Below, in pieces: positions 6,367-14,404 of a DNA stretch of 26,360 nucleotides (position 1 is its first letter; every line of letters begins with the position of its first letter). A model generated the notes under the pieces. That model had not been told where the DNA came from, did not search any database, and saw nothing but the letters and a program-made list of their open reading frames with translations. Source of the DNA: an uncultured Collinsella sp. (GTDB taxonomy: Bacteria > Actinomycetota > Coriobacteriia > Coriobacteriales > Coriobacteriaceae); the NCBI GenBank assembly GCA_900548565.1, contig URKV01000005.1:1-26360 (forward strand), written 5' to 3'. A program made the translations under genes and the position numbers.

Positions 6367-8166
6367 TTAGCAGTCCGCACCCTGTACGTGGACCATGCGC
6401 TTCTCCCGATACATATTGTGGTCGGCGACGCGATATACATCGGCCAGCGTATTTCCAGCCGTCTCGACGGTCGCCACGCCAATCGATGCGCTGACCGTCA
6501 GGGACTCATCGCTTACCGCGGCAAGACCGAGACGAAGATCCTGTTCCAGCCCGAGCGCAGACTCGTTGTCAGTATGGGGGCAAACCAGCAAAAACTCGTC
6601 GCCGCCAACGCGCATCGGCAGGTAATCCGCACCAGCCACCCGCCGCAGCACGGACGCCGTCCGTCGCAGCAGTTCATCCCCCATCTCGTGACCATAAATG
6701 TCGTTGGTCCGCTTGAGATAATTACAGTCCACCATAATCACGCTCACTGGCAAGTCCTCGTTTACCAGGCTATCTCCACGCGATTCCAGATAGTTGCGGT
6801 TGCGAAGCCCCGTCAGTTTATCTTGGTATGACAGCTCCTCGGCATGCTTGACCATCGATATGTTGTGCGTCGCCACGACGACCGAATCCAGGCGGCCTTG
6901 CTCATCGCGATGCTGGGGGACAACCTGTAGCGAGTACCAAGTGCCTCGACAATCTCGCACCTCGGCAGCCAAGTACGGTACGCCCTCCATGCGTTCACGA
7001 AGCGTACTTATATCTACGAGCCCCACGACCGCTTCGCGGCTTTCGGGGCTCACGATATCCCGGCAGACCGTGTCCATAAAGTCATATGCCTCGCTATGCT
7101 CGGCAAACATCTTCGCTATCGCCGGCGACATATTGATTCCCTCGATCTCGAGGGTGTCAAGATGCAAAAGGAAGGTCGAATCGTAGATGGCGCTTATGGC
7201 ATTGATAATGCCGAGCTGTTTATCCTTTTCGACCAAATTGCGGTGGTCAGCGATATTTCGAGCCAACAGTACCACGACCCAAAACGCAAGGCACACCAAG
7301 ACGCCGACGGCGACAAATGAAATCCTGTCGGACATGACCTCAGATTTGGGATATAGCGCAAACAGGCGGTAGTCCTTATATGCCGCACGCACGGCATATA
7401 AGGTGGTCCCCCGATATTCGATACGTGTTACGCCCTCGTCTTTCCAGTCAATTCCGCTATCGGCGAGAGGCCGGGCAAGGATTATATCGACGGTCGAATC
7501 GTTTGAAGAAACGATTTGCGCATCGCGCATCACAAGCACTGTTGGACTCTGATGGAACGTGTTGTTCACAAGGACGTCGGCGATCGTGTATGAATAGTCA
7601 TCGGCGGGCTCAGCCGCAAGGGATCGATACCCCAACGCCACCCCATCACCGTATGGAACGGCACTCACGGCAAAGTCGACACCGCGGCGCTCGACAGCGG
7701 TCGAGTAGGAAACTTTGGACCCTCGATACATCGATGCGATCGACGAACAGGCCAGCTCCTCTCGCCACAGCATGAGTGGATCGCGGCCGTCGATATCGTA
7801 ATGGGCGACCATATGACCATCGGCGTCCATGACCAACATTCCCGAAAGGCTCTCGGTATGGACATATTCCTCGACCAGATCGTCGTTGACTTCAAATCGA
7901 TCAGGCGGCAAGAACGTCGCAAACGACTCGAGCGCCGCATCCAAATTGTGCGTCGCCTCGGTTTTTCTTCCCTGTTCATATCGGTCATATTTTTCGCAGG
8001 CATTTTTTAAAAACACCATGGTTTCCTGGCCGAACCCAAGCGTTTTATCAAGGCAGCGATGCGTGCCAACCATATAGAGCAGACTCAGTAGGGCAACGCT
8101 GGCCACGATGCCGATGCCCACTGCGGCTAAACTCTTTCGGCGAAAGCGGCGCTCGTCATTTGTCAT
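6367..8166 (-). CDS. Membrane-bound diguanylate cyclase (GGDEF) with extracytoplasmic sensor and PAS-like domain
   Basis: The 599-residue protein has TM1 at about 13-34, an extracytoplasmic sensor at 35-280 of Cache/CHASE-like size, and TM2 at about 283-303. A PAS-like cytoplasmic region follows at about 320-440, then a GGDEF domain beginning at DKLTGLRNR (449-457), with the exact active-site motif GGDEF at 521-525. An intact motif predicts synthesis of c-di-GMP from GTP. The RxxD inhibitory site expected just upstream is absent (AGADYLPMRV), so product inhibition at that site is unlikely. The start ATG overlaps the TGA of the upstream binding-protein gene (ATGA), with AGGGAG seven bases upstream, so the two proteins are made together. 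A partnership in which the binding protein signals through the sensor region is inference. Confidence 0.93.
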   Translation of the reverse strand: MTNDERRFRRKSLAAVGIGIVASVALLSLLYMVGTHRCLDKTLGFGQETMVFLKNACEKYDRYEQGRKTEATHNLDAALESFATFLPPDRFEVNDDLVEEYVHTESLSGMLVMDADGHMVAHYDIDGRDPLMLWREELACSSIASMYRGSKVSYSTAVERRGVDFAVSAVPYGDGVALGYRSLAAEPADDYSYTIADVLVNNTFHQSPTVLVMRDAQIVSSNDSTVDIILARPLADSGIDWKDEGVTRIEYRGTTLYAVRAAYKDYRLFALYPKSEVMSDRISFVAVGVLVCLAFWVVVLLARNIADHRNLVEKDKQLGIINAISAIYDSTFLLHLDTLEIEGINMSPAIAKMFAEHSEAYDFMDTVCRDIVSPESREAVVGLVDISTLRERMEGVPYLAAEVRDCRGTWYSLQVVPQHRDEQGRLDSVVVATHNISMVKHAEELSYQDKLTGLRNRNYLESRGDSLVNEDLPVSVIMVDCNYLKRTNDIYGHEMGDELLRRTASVLRRVAGADYLPMRVGGDEFLLVCPHTDNESALGLEQDLRLGLAAVSDESLTVSASIGVATVETAGNTLADVYRVADHNMYREKRMVHVQGADC

Positions 8167-9035
8167 GATTCCGCTCCCTGCCCGCCCGTCGTCGCTCCTG
8201 CCTTGTAATTGTCCACAATGTGCTCTATCGTGCCGTCTCGATCCATGTCGGACAGTGCGGTATCGAGGTTTTTGACGTACTCCCCCTCATAGCTATCATC
8301 AAACGCGACGCCCAGGTCAACCGTCATAACGTTGTCGGCAAACACACGATAAACGCCAGGATACTGGGCAACGAGTCGATCAAGCGACTGAACGTCCGCC
8401 ATCCAACAGTCGACATACCCTTTGGCGAGGGCGGCTTTGCAGAGTTCGGCAGAACCATACGATTTGATTTGCACGTCCGGCGAGATATCCAGACCCCCTG
8501 CGAGCAATCGGCGTTCGCTCACCGAGCCCGCAATCACCGCAATGGTCTTGCTTCCATCGAGATGCGCCAAGGACGTGATGCCACTCGTTTTCTTGGCGGC
8601 GACCGAAACCGTCAGGGTCAAATACGGCTCAGACCAGTAATACTTATCCTCGCGATAACAGGGAGAATAGTCGCACCACAGGCAATCGATATCGCCGTTT
8701 TTGAGTAGGCGGTCGCGGTCATTCCAAGATATGTCGATAAATTGCGGCTTGATCCCTGCGCGTTTGCAGGCCTCGCGGGCGATGTCGATATCGATACCGG
8801 CGTAATCGCCCGTGGTATCGACATACACATAGGGGTCGTTATCCGTAACGCCGATTTTGAGTACCGGGAGGTCTTTGTCGGCTTCATTCGGGGAGGAAGA
8901 GCTGCTTCGAACGGTATACGTCAGGGCGCCCGCACAGACGGCAACAAGAAGTATGAGCGTAAGCGAGACGATGGCGGCTCGCTTGGTACGTCCAGGCACA
9001 CGCCTCCCTTCATCGAAACAGCAGTCGGATTTCAT
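8163..9035 (-). CDS. Membrane-anchored solute-binding-like protein (SBP_bac_3 fold)
   Basis: From the ATG at 9035 the protein is about 290 residues. A hydrophobic segment at about 19-41 (AAIVSLTLILLVAVCAGALTY) acts as an uncleaved anchor or signal. It is followed by a Ser-rich linker and a family-3 periplasmic-binding-protein domain (about 58-270): LKIGVTDNDPYVY, YAGIDIDIAREACKRAG, a WSEPYLTLTVSVAAKK hinge segment, and a final VDLGVAFDDSYEG. Such domains bind amino acids or similar small solutes. No ABC permease or ATPase gene is adjacent. Instead its stop overlaps the start of a GGDEF gene, pointing to a sensing role. An alternative GTG start at 8999 has a strong AAGGGAG sequence, and TATAAA just before the ATG at 9035 could be a -10 box, which would favour that shorter form. 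Confidence 0.85.
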   Translation of the reverse strand: MKSDCCFDEGRRVPGRTKRAAIVSLTLILLVAVCAGALTYTVRSSSSSPNEADKDLPVLKIGVTDNDPYVYVDTTGDYAGIDIDIAREACKRAGIKPQFIDISWNDRDRLLKNGDIDCLWCDYSPCYREDKYYWSEPYLTLTVSVAAKKTSGITSLAHLDGSKTIAVIAGSVSERRLLAGGLDISPDVQIKSYGSAELCKAALAKGYVDCWMADVQSLDRLVAQYPGVYRVFADNVMTVDLGVAFDDSYEGEYVKNLDTALSDMDRDGTIEHIVDNYKAGATTGGQGAES

Positions 9036-9061
9036 TTTATACCCGGGGCTGATGCGGCAAT

Positions 9062-9095
9062 AAAAAAGCGCCTCGCCCAAGACGGGCAAGGCGCC
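9062..9095 (-). terminator. Rho-independent terminator after the Ig-like surface-protein gene
   Basis: On the minus strand GCGCCTtGCCC pairs with GGGCgAGGCGC around a short loop, with six T following. It sits between the Ig-like gene with its purB-tail remnant and the solute-binding gene, and probably ends the Ig-like transcript. Confidence 0.88.
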
Positions 9096-9138
9096 AATGG
9101 TCGAAATGCAACCGCAAGCGGTCGAATTAGGTTAACCC

Positions 9139-9203
9139 TACTCGAAGCTCAGCTGCTCCAGGCGGTCGAAGACCGTGTCGATGCGGGTGACGAGCGGGGT
9201 ACC
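9139..9203 (-). pseudogene. Remnant copy of the purB 3' end
   Basis: Directly after the Ig gene stop codon, and in the same frame, the minus strand encodes GTPLVTRIDTVFDRLEQLSFE and a TAG stop. This corresponds to the PurB C-terminus LTRIDTVFDRLEQLEF. At DNA level 9151-9190 and 12861-12900 are identical at 39 of 40 bases; the one difference is synonymous (CGC/CGT). There is no start codon or Shine-Dalgarno sequence, so it is unlikely to be translated. It looks like a scar of insertion or recombination at the purB end. Confidence 0.85.
9151..9190. repeat. Direct repeat, copy 1 (purB-end repeat, att-like)
   Basis: This 40-bp sequence matches 12861-12900 at 39/40 positions in the same orientation, with sharp loss of similarity on the side toward the purB interior. 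The two copies bracket the Ig-like surface-protein gene. Confidence 0.9.
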
Positions 9204-12200
9204 CTAACGCTCGAAACGTTTACGCATAAGAGCGAAAGCGATCAGCGCAACGCCTGCGACAGTAGCAATAAAGGCAACCGCAAGGGCCTGGTCGCCCGTA
9301 TTGGCGAGCGCGCCCTTAGTAGCCTTAACAGACTTTTTGGTCACCTTAGTCGTCGTCTGCTGACTAGGCTGGGACGGCGTCACGGGCTGCGTAGGCTGAA
9401 CCGGCTCACCATTGGCCTCCTCGCCCGTCACCACGTACGTCGAGAAGTGGCTCGTGCGGAAGCAAAGGTAGTCGCCCTCGGTCCACGTATCCATAGCCTG
9501 AGTGGAACCATCCTCGGCAACGTAGAGCACCTTGAGATTGGTGAGCGCCTTCATGGCTGCGGTCATCTTGACACGAACGATGAAGGACATGCCATCGAAG
9601 TCCTCGATAACCTCGCCATTCTTGAGAAGCTTGATATCGAGCTTCTCGGCAACCTTGGTAGCCCCCTGCTCAAGGCCGGAAATCGTAGCATTGGCGGCGT
9701 CGGTAAGATTTGTCGGTTCCTCGACCACAAGAGAGATGCTGTTGTTCTGGGCAATGCCGGCAGCGGCATTGTTCTCGGCGCTTACGCTAACGTCCGTTCC
9801 GTCGCTACCTGCAACGCCCGCAATGGTCCTCGCCGCTACAGTAACGGTACAGGTCATTGTTTTGTCACCACAGGTGACGGTGATCGTGGCGGTACCGGCC
9901 TTAAGCGGCGTCACGACGCCGTCTTTGACCGTAGCGATCGACGAGTCGCTGGAGGTCCAGCTCACCGTCGTATCGTCTGCATCGGCAGGACTCACCGTTG
10001 CGGAGAGCTTTGCGGAGGCATCACCGACGGTAAAGGACAGGCTTGTCTTGTCGAGCTCGACTTTCTGGACGGGGTTGGTCACGGTCACCGAGACGGTTTG
10101 GGAGAGCGACTCTGCAGTGATGACAAATGAGCCAGAACCGGTCTTGAGGGCGGTAACGGTGTAGGAGCCATCGCCGTTGTCGACAATCTTAAACGCCTTC
10201 GAAGCGCCCGTGTCATCCAGAGCGAGCTTGGTCTCGTCGACCTCACCTGCCAGGGCTCCGGCAAGAGAGGCTTTTACGGTACCTTCTTCACCCTTCGCAA
10301 GGTTGAGGGAGGACTGATCGACTGTAAGACTCGTTGCGGGATTAGAGACGGTCACCGCGCAATCCTGAGAATAGGTGCCATCTTCGGTCGAAGCAGTGAT
10401 GGTCGCGGCGCCCTTGGAAACAGACGTCACTTTGCCGGTTTGATCGACCGTAGCGACGCTCTCGTTACTGGACTTCCAGACAACCGTCTGGTCAGCCTCC
10501 GCGGGAACGACCGTTGCCTTAAGCTGCTCGGTTGCAGCGCCCACAAGCGTGACCTTCTGCTTATCGAGTGTGATACCCGTTGCAGGTTGAATAACCGTCA
10601 CCTTGCACGTGGCGCTATACTCGCCGTCCTCAGTGGTAACGGTGATCGTGGCAGCACCGGCCTTGACCGGGGTCACGACGCCGTCCGCAACCGTGGCGAC
10701 CTCCGGGTCGCTCGAAGACCAGGACACATTCTTATTCGTTGCATTGTTGGGCTCAACCGTTGCGGTCAACGTCGAGGGCTCACCGCCCACAGCAAGCTTA
10801 AGATTCGACGCGCTGAGGCTGACGCCCGAGACCTTTACGACCGGAGTGGTTACCGTAATTGTATCCGTGGTTGCAGAGACCCCATCAACCGTTGCCGTGA
10901 TCGTGGCATCACCGTCACCGACAGCGGTAACAAGACCGTTGCCATCGACGGTAAGGACGCTCTCGTTAGAAGAGGACCAGACAACCTTACTGGCCTTATC
11001 GTCAGGGGAAACCTTTGCCTTCAACTGCTGAGTCGTGCCCTTGTCCATAGATGTTGAGTAACCATCCGCAATGGAAACCGTCGTTTTTGCAGGTTCCTCG
11101 CCAGGCTTGACGATATGAACGGTCATCGTGTCACAGAGACGACCACCCAAGTACATTGAAACCGTTGCATCGCCGTAACTATGAGGCACTAAATACCCCA
11201 AGTAACTGCCACCATTAAACATCGGTCCTTTTACCTCGAGGACATCCGGATTATCTGAAGTGAAAGAATACTTTGCGCCGGCATAGGAGTCCATCAATTC
11301 CTCAGCGCTTTTGCTCAGCACGCCCTTTGGATATTCAAACCCCCTGTCACATTCCAGCCAAAGCCAATCTTTGGATATACTATCTGAACTGACCTCACAG
11401 GGAAATGTATAATCGCTCGACACAAACTTAGCCTTCGAAAGGCTCACTTCCGCAGGGTCGACAACCTCTATCTCAAAGGGATGGTCATTGCCAAGGCCAT
11501 CACGAGCATGAGCCTTAACGGTGCCAGGCTTTATTGCCTTAAACGAGTTTTCACCATCGATAAGCTCAACGACATCGTTGCTTTCCAGAGAATAGGTTAC
11601 AGCGCCAAAGTCCGCACCCCAATGTGCGCGCTGGCATGCCTTCAGTACTTCATTTGGAGAAACGTTGAGAATGGCAGTCAGATAATAGCTGTCCCCAACC
11701 AGCATCTTTTGCTTTTTGTTCCCACGCTCATTGAATCCGGGCTCCTGATTCTCGGTTACAACATCACATAGCTTCTTCGTCTCAACTTCACCGTTGCAAT
11801 AGTCGACAAGAACCTTGGCCTCTTTAGCATCTTTCGACAACGCCTCGAGTTGCAAAGAAGCGCTTAGCTCGGAAGTTCCATATGATGAATAATTCGAATT
11901 CACCCTTGCCTGGACTTTGGAATCCTTTGAGGGGTCTTCCTTAATAACAAAATATGTGGCCGCACGGCTCTCGTCCACGGGACGAACGTCAACTCTCCCC
12001 TCTAGTAATGCATAATGCGTGTTCCCGCATTTTTGCGGACAATCATCCGTGTAACCCAGCGTTGCGGTGTTTGTCGTCGCACCAGATTGGTCGTAAGAAA
12101 CGAAACTGACCTTAATTGGATTGACTTTAGCCACACTTTTAATCTTAAGAGAACCGTTTAAACTCTCGTCGGTCTTGCTCTTCATGGTTATAGTCGTTGT

Positions 12201-12554
12201 GCCAACTTTGGTGGGGCTAATTGTCAATACCCAACTATGTGACTCATAACTTACCTTAGCGATATCCTCGTCAGACGATGTGATATCGATATCGCTAGGG
12301 TCAATGTGCGCCCATTCGTGATTTTTATTAAAAAAGGAAAGCCTTCCTTTCACCGTCTGTCCAACAGCGACATCAAATTCTGACCACACATCGCCTGTAG
12401 ACGAATCGTATGGGAGAAACGATGCACCCATGGAACCGTCCTGCGACTCCAGCATGACAGCATCCGCATGCGGGGCGGCCACCGTCAGCCCAAACGTTGC
12501 CGCCGTTAAAGCAACACAGATGCCTGTGGCCATCCTCCAAAGCCCTTTTCTCAT
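9204..12554 (-). CDS. Large Ig-like (BIG2) cell-wall-anchored surface protein with LANTG sorting signal
   Basis: From the ATG at 12554 the protein is about 1116 residues. A Sec signal peptide comes first (RKGLWRMATGICVALTAATFGLTVAAPHADA). An N-terminal region of about 450 residues has no clear family apart from one BIG2-like unit (about 85-140). Five tandem BIG2-like domains follow at about 490-908, with the recurring strand motif VxWxSSxxxVATV...GxATITVT; the fourth is degenerate. A further C-terminal domain, a Pro/Gln/Thr/Lys-rich wall linker, LANTG, a hydrophobic helix and RKRFER complete the protein. LAxTG is typical of class E sortase substrates in actinobacteria. It is probably an adhesin or surface-layer-like stalk. 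Part of the N-terminal coding region is markedly AT-richer than the Ig-repeat part, suggesting a mosaic origin. A GTG at 12599 could extend it, but would put 15 polar residues before the signal. Confidence 0.92.
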   Translation of the reverse strand: MRKGLWRMATGICVALTAATFGLTVAAPHADAVMLESQDGSMGASFLPYDSSTGDVWSEFDVAVGQTVKGRLSFFNKNHEWAHIDPSDIDITSSDEDIAKVSYESHSWVLTISPTKVGTTTITMKSKTDESLNGSLKIKSVAKVNPIKVSFVSYDQSGATTNTATLGYTDDCPQKCGNTHYALLEGRVDVRPVDESRAATYFVIKEDPSKDSKVQARVNSNYSSYGTSELSASLQLEALSKDAKEAKVLVDYCNGEVETKKLCDVVTENQEPGFNERGNKKQKMLVGDSYYLTAILNVSPNEVLKACQRAHWGADFGAVTYSLESNDVVELIDGENSFKAIKPGTVKAHARDGLGNDHPFEIEVVDPAEVSLSKAKFVSSDYTFPCEVSSDSISKDWLWLECDRGFEYPKGVLSKSAEELMDSYAGAKYSFTSDNPDVLEVKGPMFNGGSYLGYLVPHSYGDATVSMYLGGRLCDTMTVHIVKPGEEPAKTTVSIADGYSTSMDKGTTQQLKAKVSPDDKASKVVWSSSNESVLTVDGNGLVTAVGDGDATITATVDGVSATTDTITVTTPVVKVSGVSLSASNLKLAVGGEPSTLTATVEPNNATNKNVSWSSSDPEVATVADGVVTPVKAGAATITVTTEDGEYSATCKVTVIQPATGITLDKQKVTLVGAATEQLKATVVPAEADQTVVWKSSNESVATVDQTGKVTSVSKGAATITASTEDGTYSQDCAVTVSNPATSLTVDQSSLNLAKGEEGTVKASLAGALAGEVDETKLALDDTGASKAFKIVDNGDGSYTVTALKTGSGSFVITAESLSQTVSVTVTNPVQKVELDKTSLSFTVGDASAKLSATVSPADADDTTVSWTSSDSSIATVKDGVVTPLKAGTATITVTCGDKTMTCTVTVAARTIAGVAGSDGTDVSVSAENNAAAGIAQNNSISLVVEEPTNLTDAANATISGLEQGATKVAEKLDIKLLKNGEVIEDFDGMSFIVRVKMTAAMKALTNLKVLYVAEDGSTQAMDTWTEGDYLCFRTSHFSTYVVTGEEANGEPVQPTQPVTPSQPSQQTTTKVTKKSVKATKGALANTGDQALAVAFIATVAGVALIAFALMRKRFER

Positions 12555-12614
12555 TCCCCTAAGTCCAATCTCTCGTGAAAATGCAGTATTCTCCCACACA
12601 TTAAAATTGACTTA

Positions 12615-12645
12615 AGGATACCCCCCCCCCGACTGAGACTGGCAA
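12615..12645 (-). promoter_or_regulatory. Candidate phase-variable promoter with a G10 tract (minus strand)
   Basis: On the minus strand TTGCCA (12645-12640) and TATCCT (12620-12615) form a -35/-10 pair separated by 19 bases, ten of which are an uninterrupted G run (C10 at 12621-12630 on the plus strand). Loss of two G would give the optimal 17-base spacing. The promoter would start transcription about 50 bases upstream of the surface-protein ATG. The -10 matches the consensus at only 4 of 6 positions, so the assignment is tentative. Confidence 0.5.
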
Positions 12646-12740
12646 GCTAGTGTTTGTCGGAAGAGTCAAATTATCGGCAAGCGACATTCCCGCATTAAAA
12701 ATCGCCCGTTGTAATGTAGCTTTTCCAAGCACTCTCGCGC

Positions 12741-12778
12741 AAAAGCCCCGTTGGCAAAACGAGTTACCAACGGGGCTT
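12741..12778 (-). terminator. Rho-independent terminator of purB
   Basis: A perfect 12-pair stem (AAGCCCCGTTGG/CCAACGGGGCTT) with a 12-base loop and a short T run on the minus strand follows the purB stop. It separates purB from the Ig-like surface gene, supporting an independent promoter for the latter. Confidence 0.88.
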
Positions 12779-12850
12779 GAGCTGGAAAGCTGTACTTCAG
12801 GGGGGGTCAAAAGGAAACCGAAAGGTTTACCTTCGTCCCCAATCGATCAG

Positions 12851-14194
12851 TTAGAACTCGAGCTGCTCCAGGCGGTCGAAGACCGTGTCGATACGGGTGA
12901 GGAAGTCCCACGGATCGAAGATCTCGTCGAGCTTCTCCTGGCTGACGGTGCAGCGCGGATCGGCCTCGAGACGCTCCTTAAAGGTGGGGCCGGAGACACA
13001 ATCCTGCACCTCGTGCCAGGTAGCCATGGCGTTTTCCTGCACGATAGCATAGGCATCCTCGCGGGTGATGCCCGTATCGACGAGGGCCAGCAGGACCTTG
13101 GAGGAGAAGATGAGGCCGCGAGTCTTGTTGAGGTTGGCCATCATGCGAGCCGGATACAGCTGCAAGCCGTCGATAACACGAATGAGGCACTGGAACATAT
13201 GGTCAAGCGCGATGAAGCTATCTGCCTGGGCGACGCGCTCGGCAGAGGAGTGCGAAATGTCGCGCTCGTGCCACAGAGCGACGTTGTCAAAGGCGACCTG
13301 GGCGTTGGACTTCACGACGCGCGACAGGCCGCAGACCTTCTCCATGGTGATGGGGTTGCGCTTGTGCGGCATGGCGGAGCTGCCCTTTTGGCCCTTGCGG
13401 AAGGGCTCCTCGGCCTCGAGCGTATCGGTCTTCTGCAGGTTGCGGACCTCGGTCGCGATGCGCTCGCAGGTGGCCGCCGTAGTGGCAAGCACGCCGGCAA
13501 GGTAGGCATGGTGATCGCGGCTGATGACCTGCGTGGACAGCGGATCGTGGACCAGGCCCAGGTGCTCGCAGACGTACTCCTCGACGAACGGCTCGATGGA
13601 GCTGTAGGTGCCGACGGCACCGGAGATGGCACCGAAGGCAACATTCTTGCGAGCGTCCTCAAGACGATCGAGATCGCGCTTGAGCTCCCATGCCCAGGAG
13701 CCAAACTTCATACCGAAGGTCATCGGCTCGGCATGGATGCCATGGGTGCGGCCGGCGCAGAGCGTATTGCGCTCCTCGAAGGCGCGACGCTTGCAGATCA
13801 CGCCGAGCTTCTTAACGTCCTCGATAATCAGGTCACACGCCTGAGTAAGCTGATAGCACAGAGCCGTATCACCCAGGTCGGAGCTGGTCATACCGTAGTG
13901 AACCCAGCGGCTAGGCTTGGGCTCGCCCTCGGGAACATCGGCGTCGATATATTCCTTCATGTTGGTCAGGAAGGCAATGACATCGTGGCGCGTGACCTCC
14001 TCGATCTCGTCAACCTTCGCCTTCTCGAAGTTGGCGTGGTCGCGAATCCACTGGGCCTCTTCTTTGGAAATACCGATCTTGCCGAGCTCCGCCTGAGCCT
14101 CGCAGGCCAGGACCTCAATCTCCTGCCAAATGGCGTACTTGTTCTCGAGGGAGAAGATGTGTCCCATCTCCGGGCGGGTATAGCGATCGATCAT
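12851..14194 (-). CDS. purB: Adenylosuccinate lyase
   Basis: PurB cleaves SAICAR to AICAR and adenylosuccinate to AMP, both with release of fumarate, as a cytoplasmic homotetramer. The 447-residue protein starts MIDRYTRPEMGHIFSLENKY and carries the fumarase/aspartase-superfamily signature GSSAMPHKRNP, along with the AGRTHGIHAEPMTFG and HYGMTSSDLGDTA regions that hold active-site residues. Length is normal. The ATG at 14194 has AAGGAG five bases upstream; upstream in-frame codons to 14260 lie in the leader. Its last 40 bases are duplicated beyond the neighbouring surface-protein gene. The PurB copy here is intact and ends LTRIDTVFDRLEQLEF. Confidence 0.98.
   Translation of the reverse strand: MIDRYTRPEMGHIFSLENKYAIWQEIEVLACEAQAELGKIGISKEEAQWIRDHANFEKAKVDEIEEVTRHDVIAFLTNMKEYIDADVPEGEPKPSRWVHYGMTSSDLGDTALCYQLTQACDLIIEDVKKLGVICKRRAFEERNTLCAGRTHGIHAEPMTFGMKFGSWAWELKRDLDRLEDARKNVAFGAISGAVGTYSSIEPFVEEYVCEHLGLVHDPLSTQVISRDHHAYLAGVLATTAATCERIATEVRNLQKTDTLEAEEPFRKGQKGSSAMPHKRNPITMEKVCGLSRVVKSNAQVAFDNVALWHERDISHSSAERVAQADSFIALDHMFQCLIRVIDGLQLYPARMMANLNKTRGLIFSSKVLLALVDTGITREDAYAIVQENAMATWHEVQDCVSGPTFKERLEADPRCTVSQEKLDEIFDPWDFLTRIDTVFDRLEQLEF
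12861..12900. repeat. Direct repeat, copy 2 (inside the purB 3' end)
   Basis: This is the partner of the 40-bp repeat at 9151-9190 (39/40 identical), encoding TRIDTVFDRLEQL of PurB. Repeats of a conserved gene end on both sides of an accessory gene are typical of site-specific integration that restores the target gene's 3' end. Confidence 0.9.
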
Positions 14195-14238
14195 AGCGGC
14201 TCCTTTTTGGTTATTGGCACGTTGGTCGTAACCCAACC

Positions 14239-14244
14239 ATTGTA
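14239..14244 (-). promoter_or_regulatory. purB: Candidate -10 box for purB
   Basis: TACAAT on the minus strand (5 of 6 consensus) lies 45 bases upstream of the purB ATG. No good -35 is present at 16-18 bases, so it is only a candidate. Confidence 0.35.
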
Positions 14245-14260
14245 CCGTGCGCGGGCGCAA

Positions 14261-14385
14261 GTAACGATAACGGGCATTAACCTAACATTTTGTAGCATAG
14301 AGCGGCTTCAGGCGATCTCCTCGGATTCACGGAGACGGTGGGGAAGACTTTGTTGAATTGGCCGTCCCCATGTCTCCCATGCTCG
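14261..14385. other. Non-coding stretch upstream of purB
   Basis: I see no gene, tRNA or terminator here. Short open frames lack Shine-Dalgarno sequences and recognisable content. It presumably holds upstream promoter elements of purB and leads into the tRNA-derived remnant region. Confidence 0.5.
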
Positions 14386-14404
14386 ATGGAGCGGGCAACG
14401 GGAC
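14386..14404. repeat. Duplicated 3' end of tRNA-Gly (copy outside the gene)
   Basis: The 19 bases ATGGAGCGGGCAACGGGAC are identical to 14577-14595, which cover the CCA, discriminator, acceptor 3' strand and part of the T stem of the real tRNA-Gly. The spacing is 191 bp and the orientation the same. Such tRNA-end duplications are typical att scars. Confidence 0.8.

Noticed and set aside
8742..10130. 462-codon plus-strand frame
   Set aside because: It crosses the end of the solute-binding gene, a terminator and the Ig-like gene on the other strand; no domain and no Shine-Dalgarno sequence.
12800..12806. G7 run downstream of purB as another phase-variation tract
   Set aside because: It lies between the purB stop and terminator, outside any promoter or reading frame, and is short.
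12650..14356. 568-codon open frame on the plus strand opposite purB
   Set aside because: It is the antisense shadow of purB, a convincing gene with a signature motif and Shine-Dalgarno sequence; the shadow has no recognisable domain.
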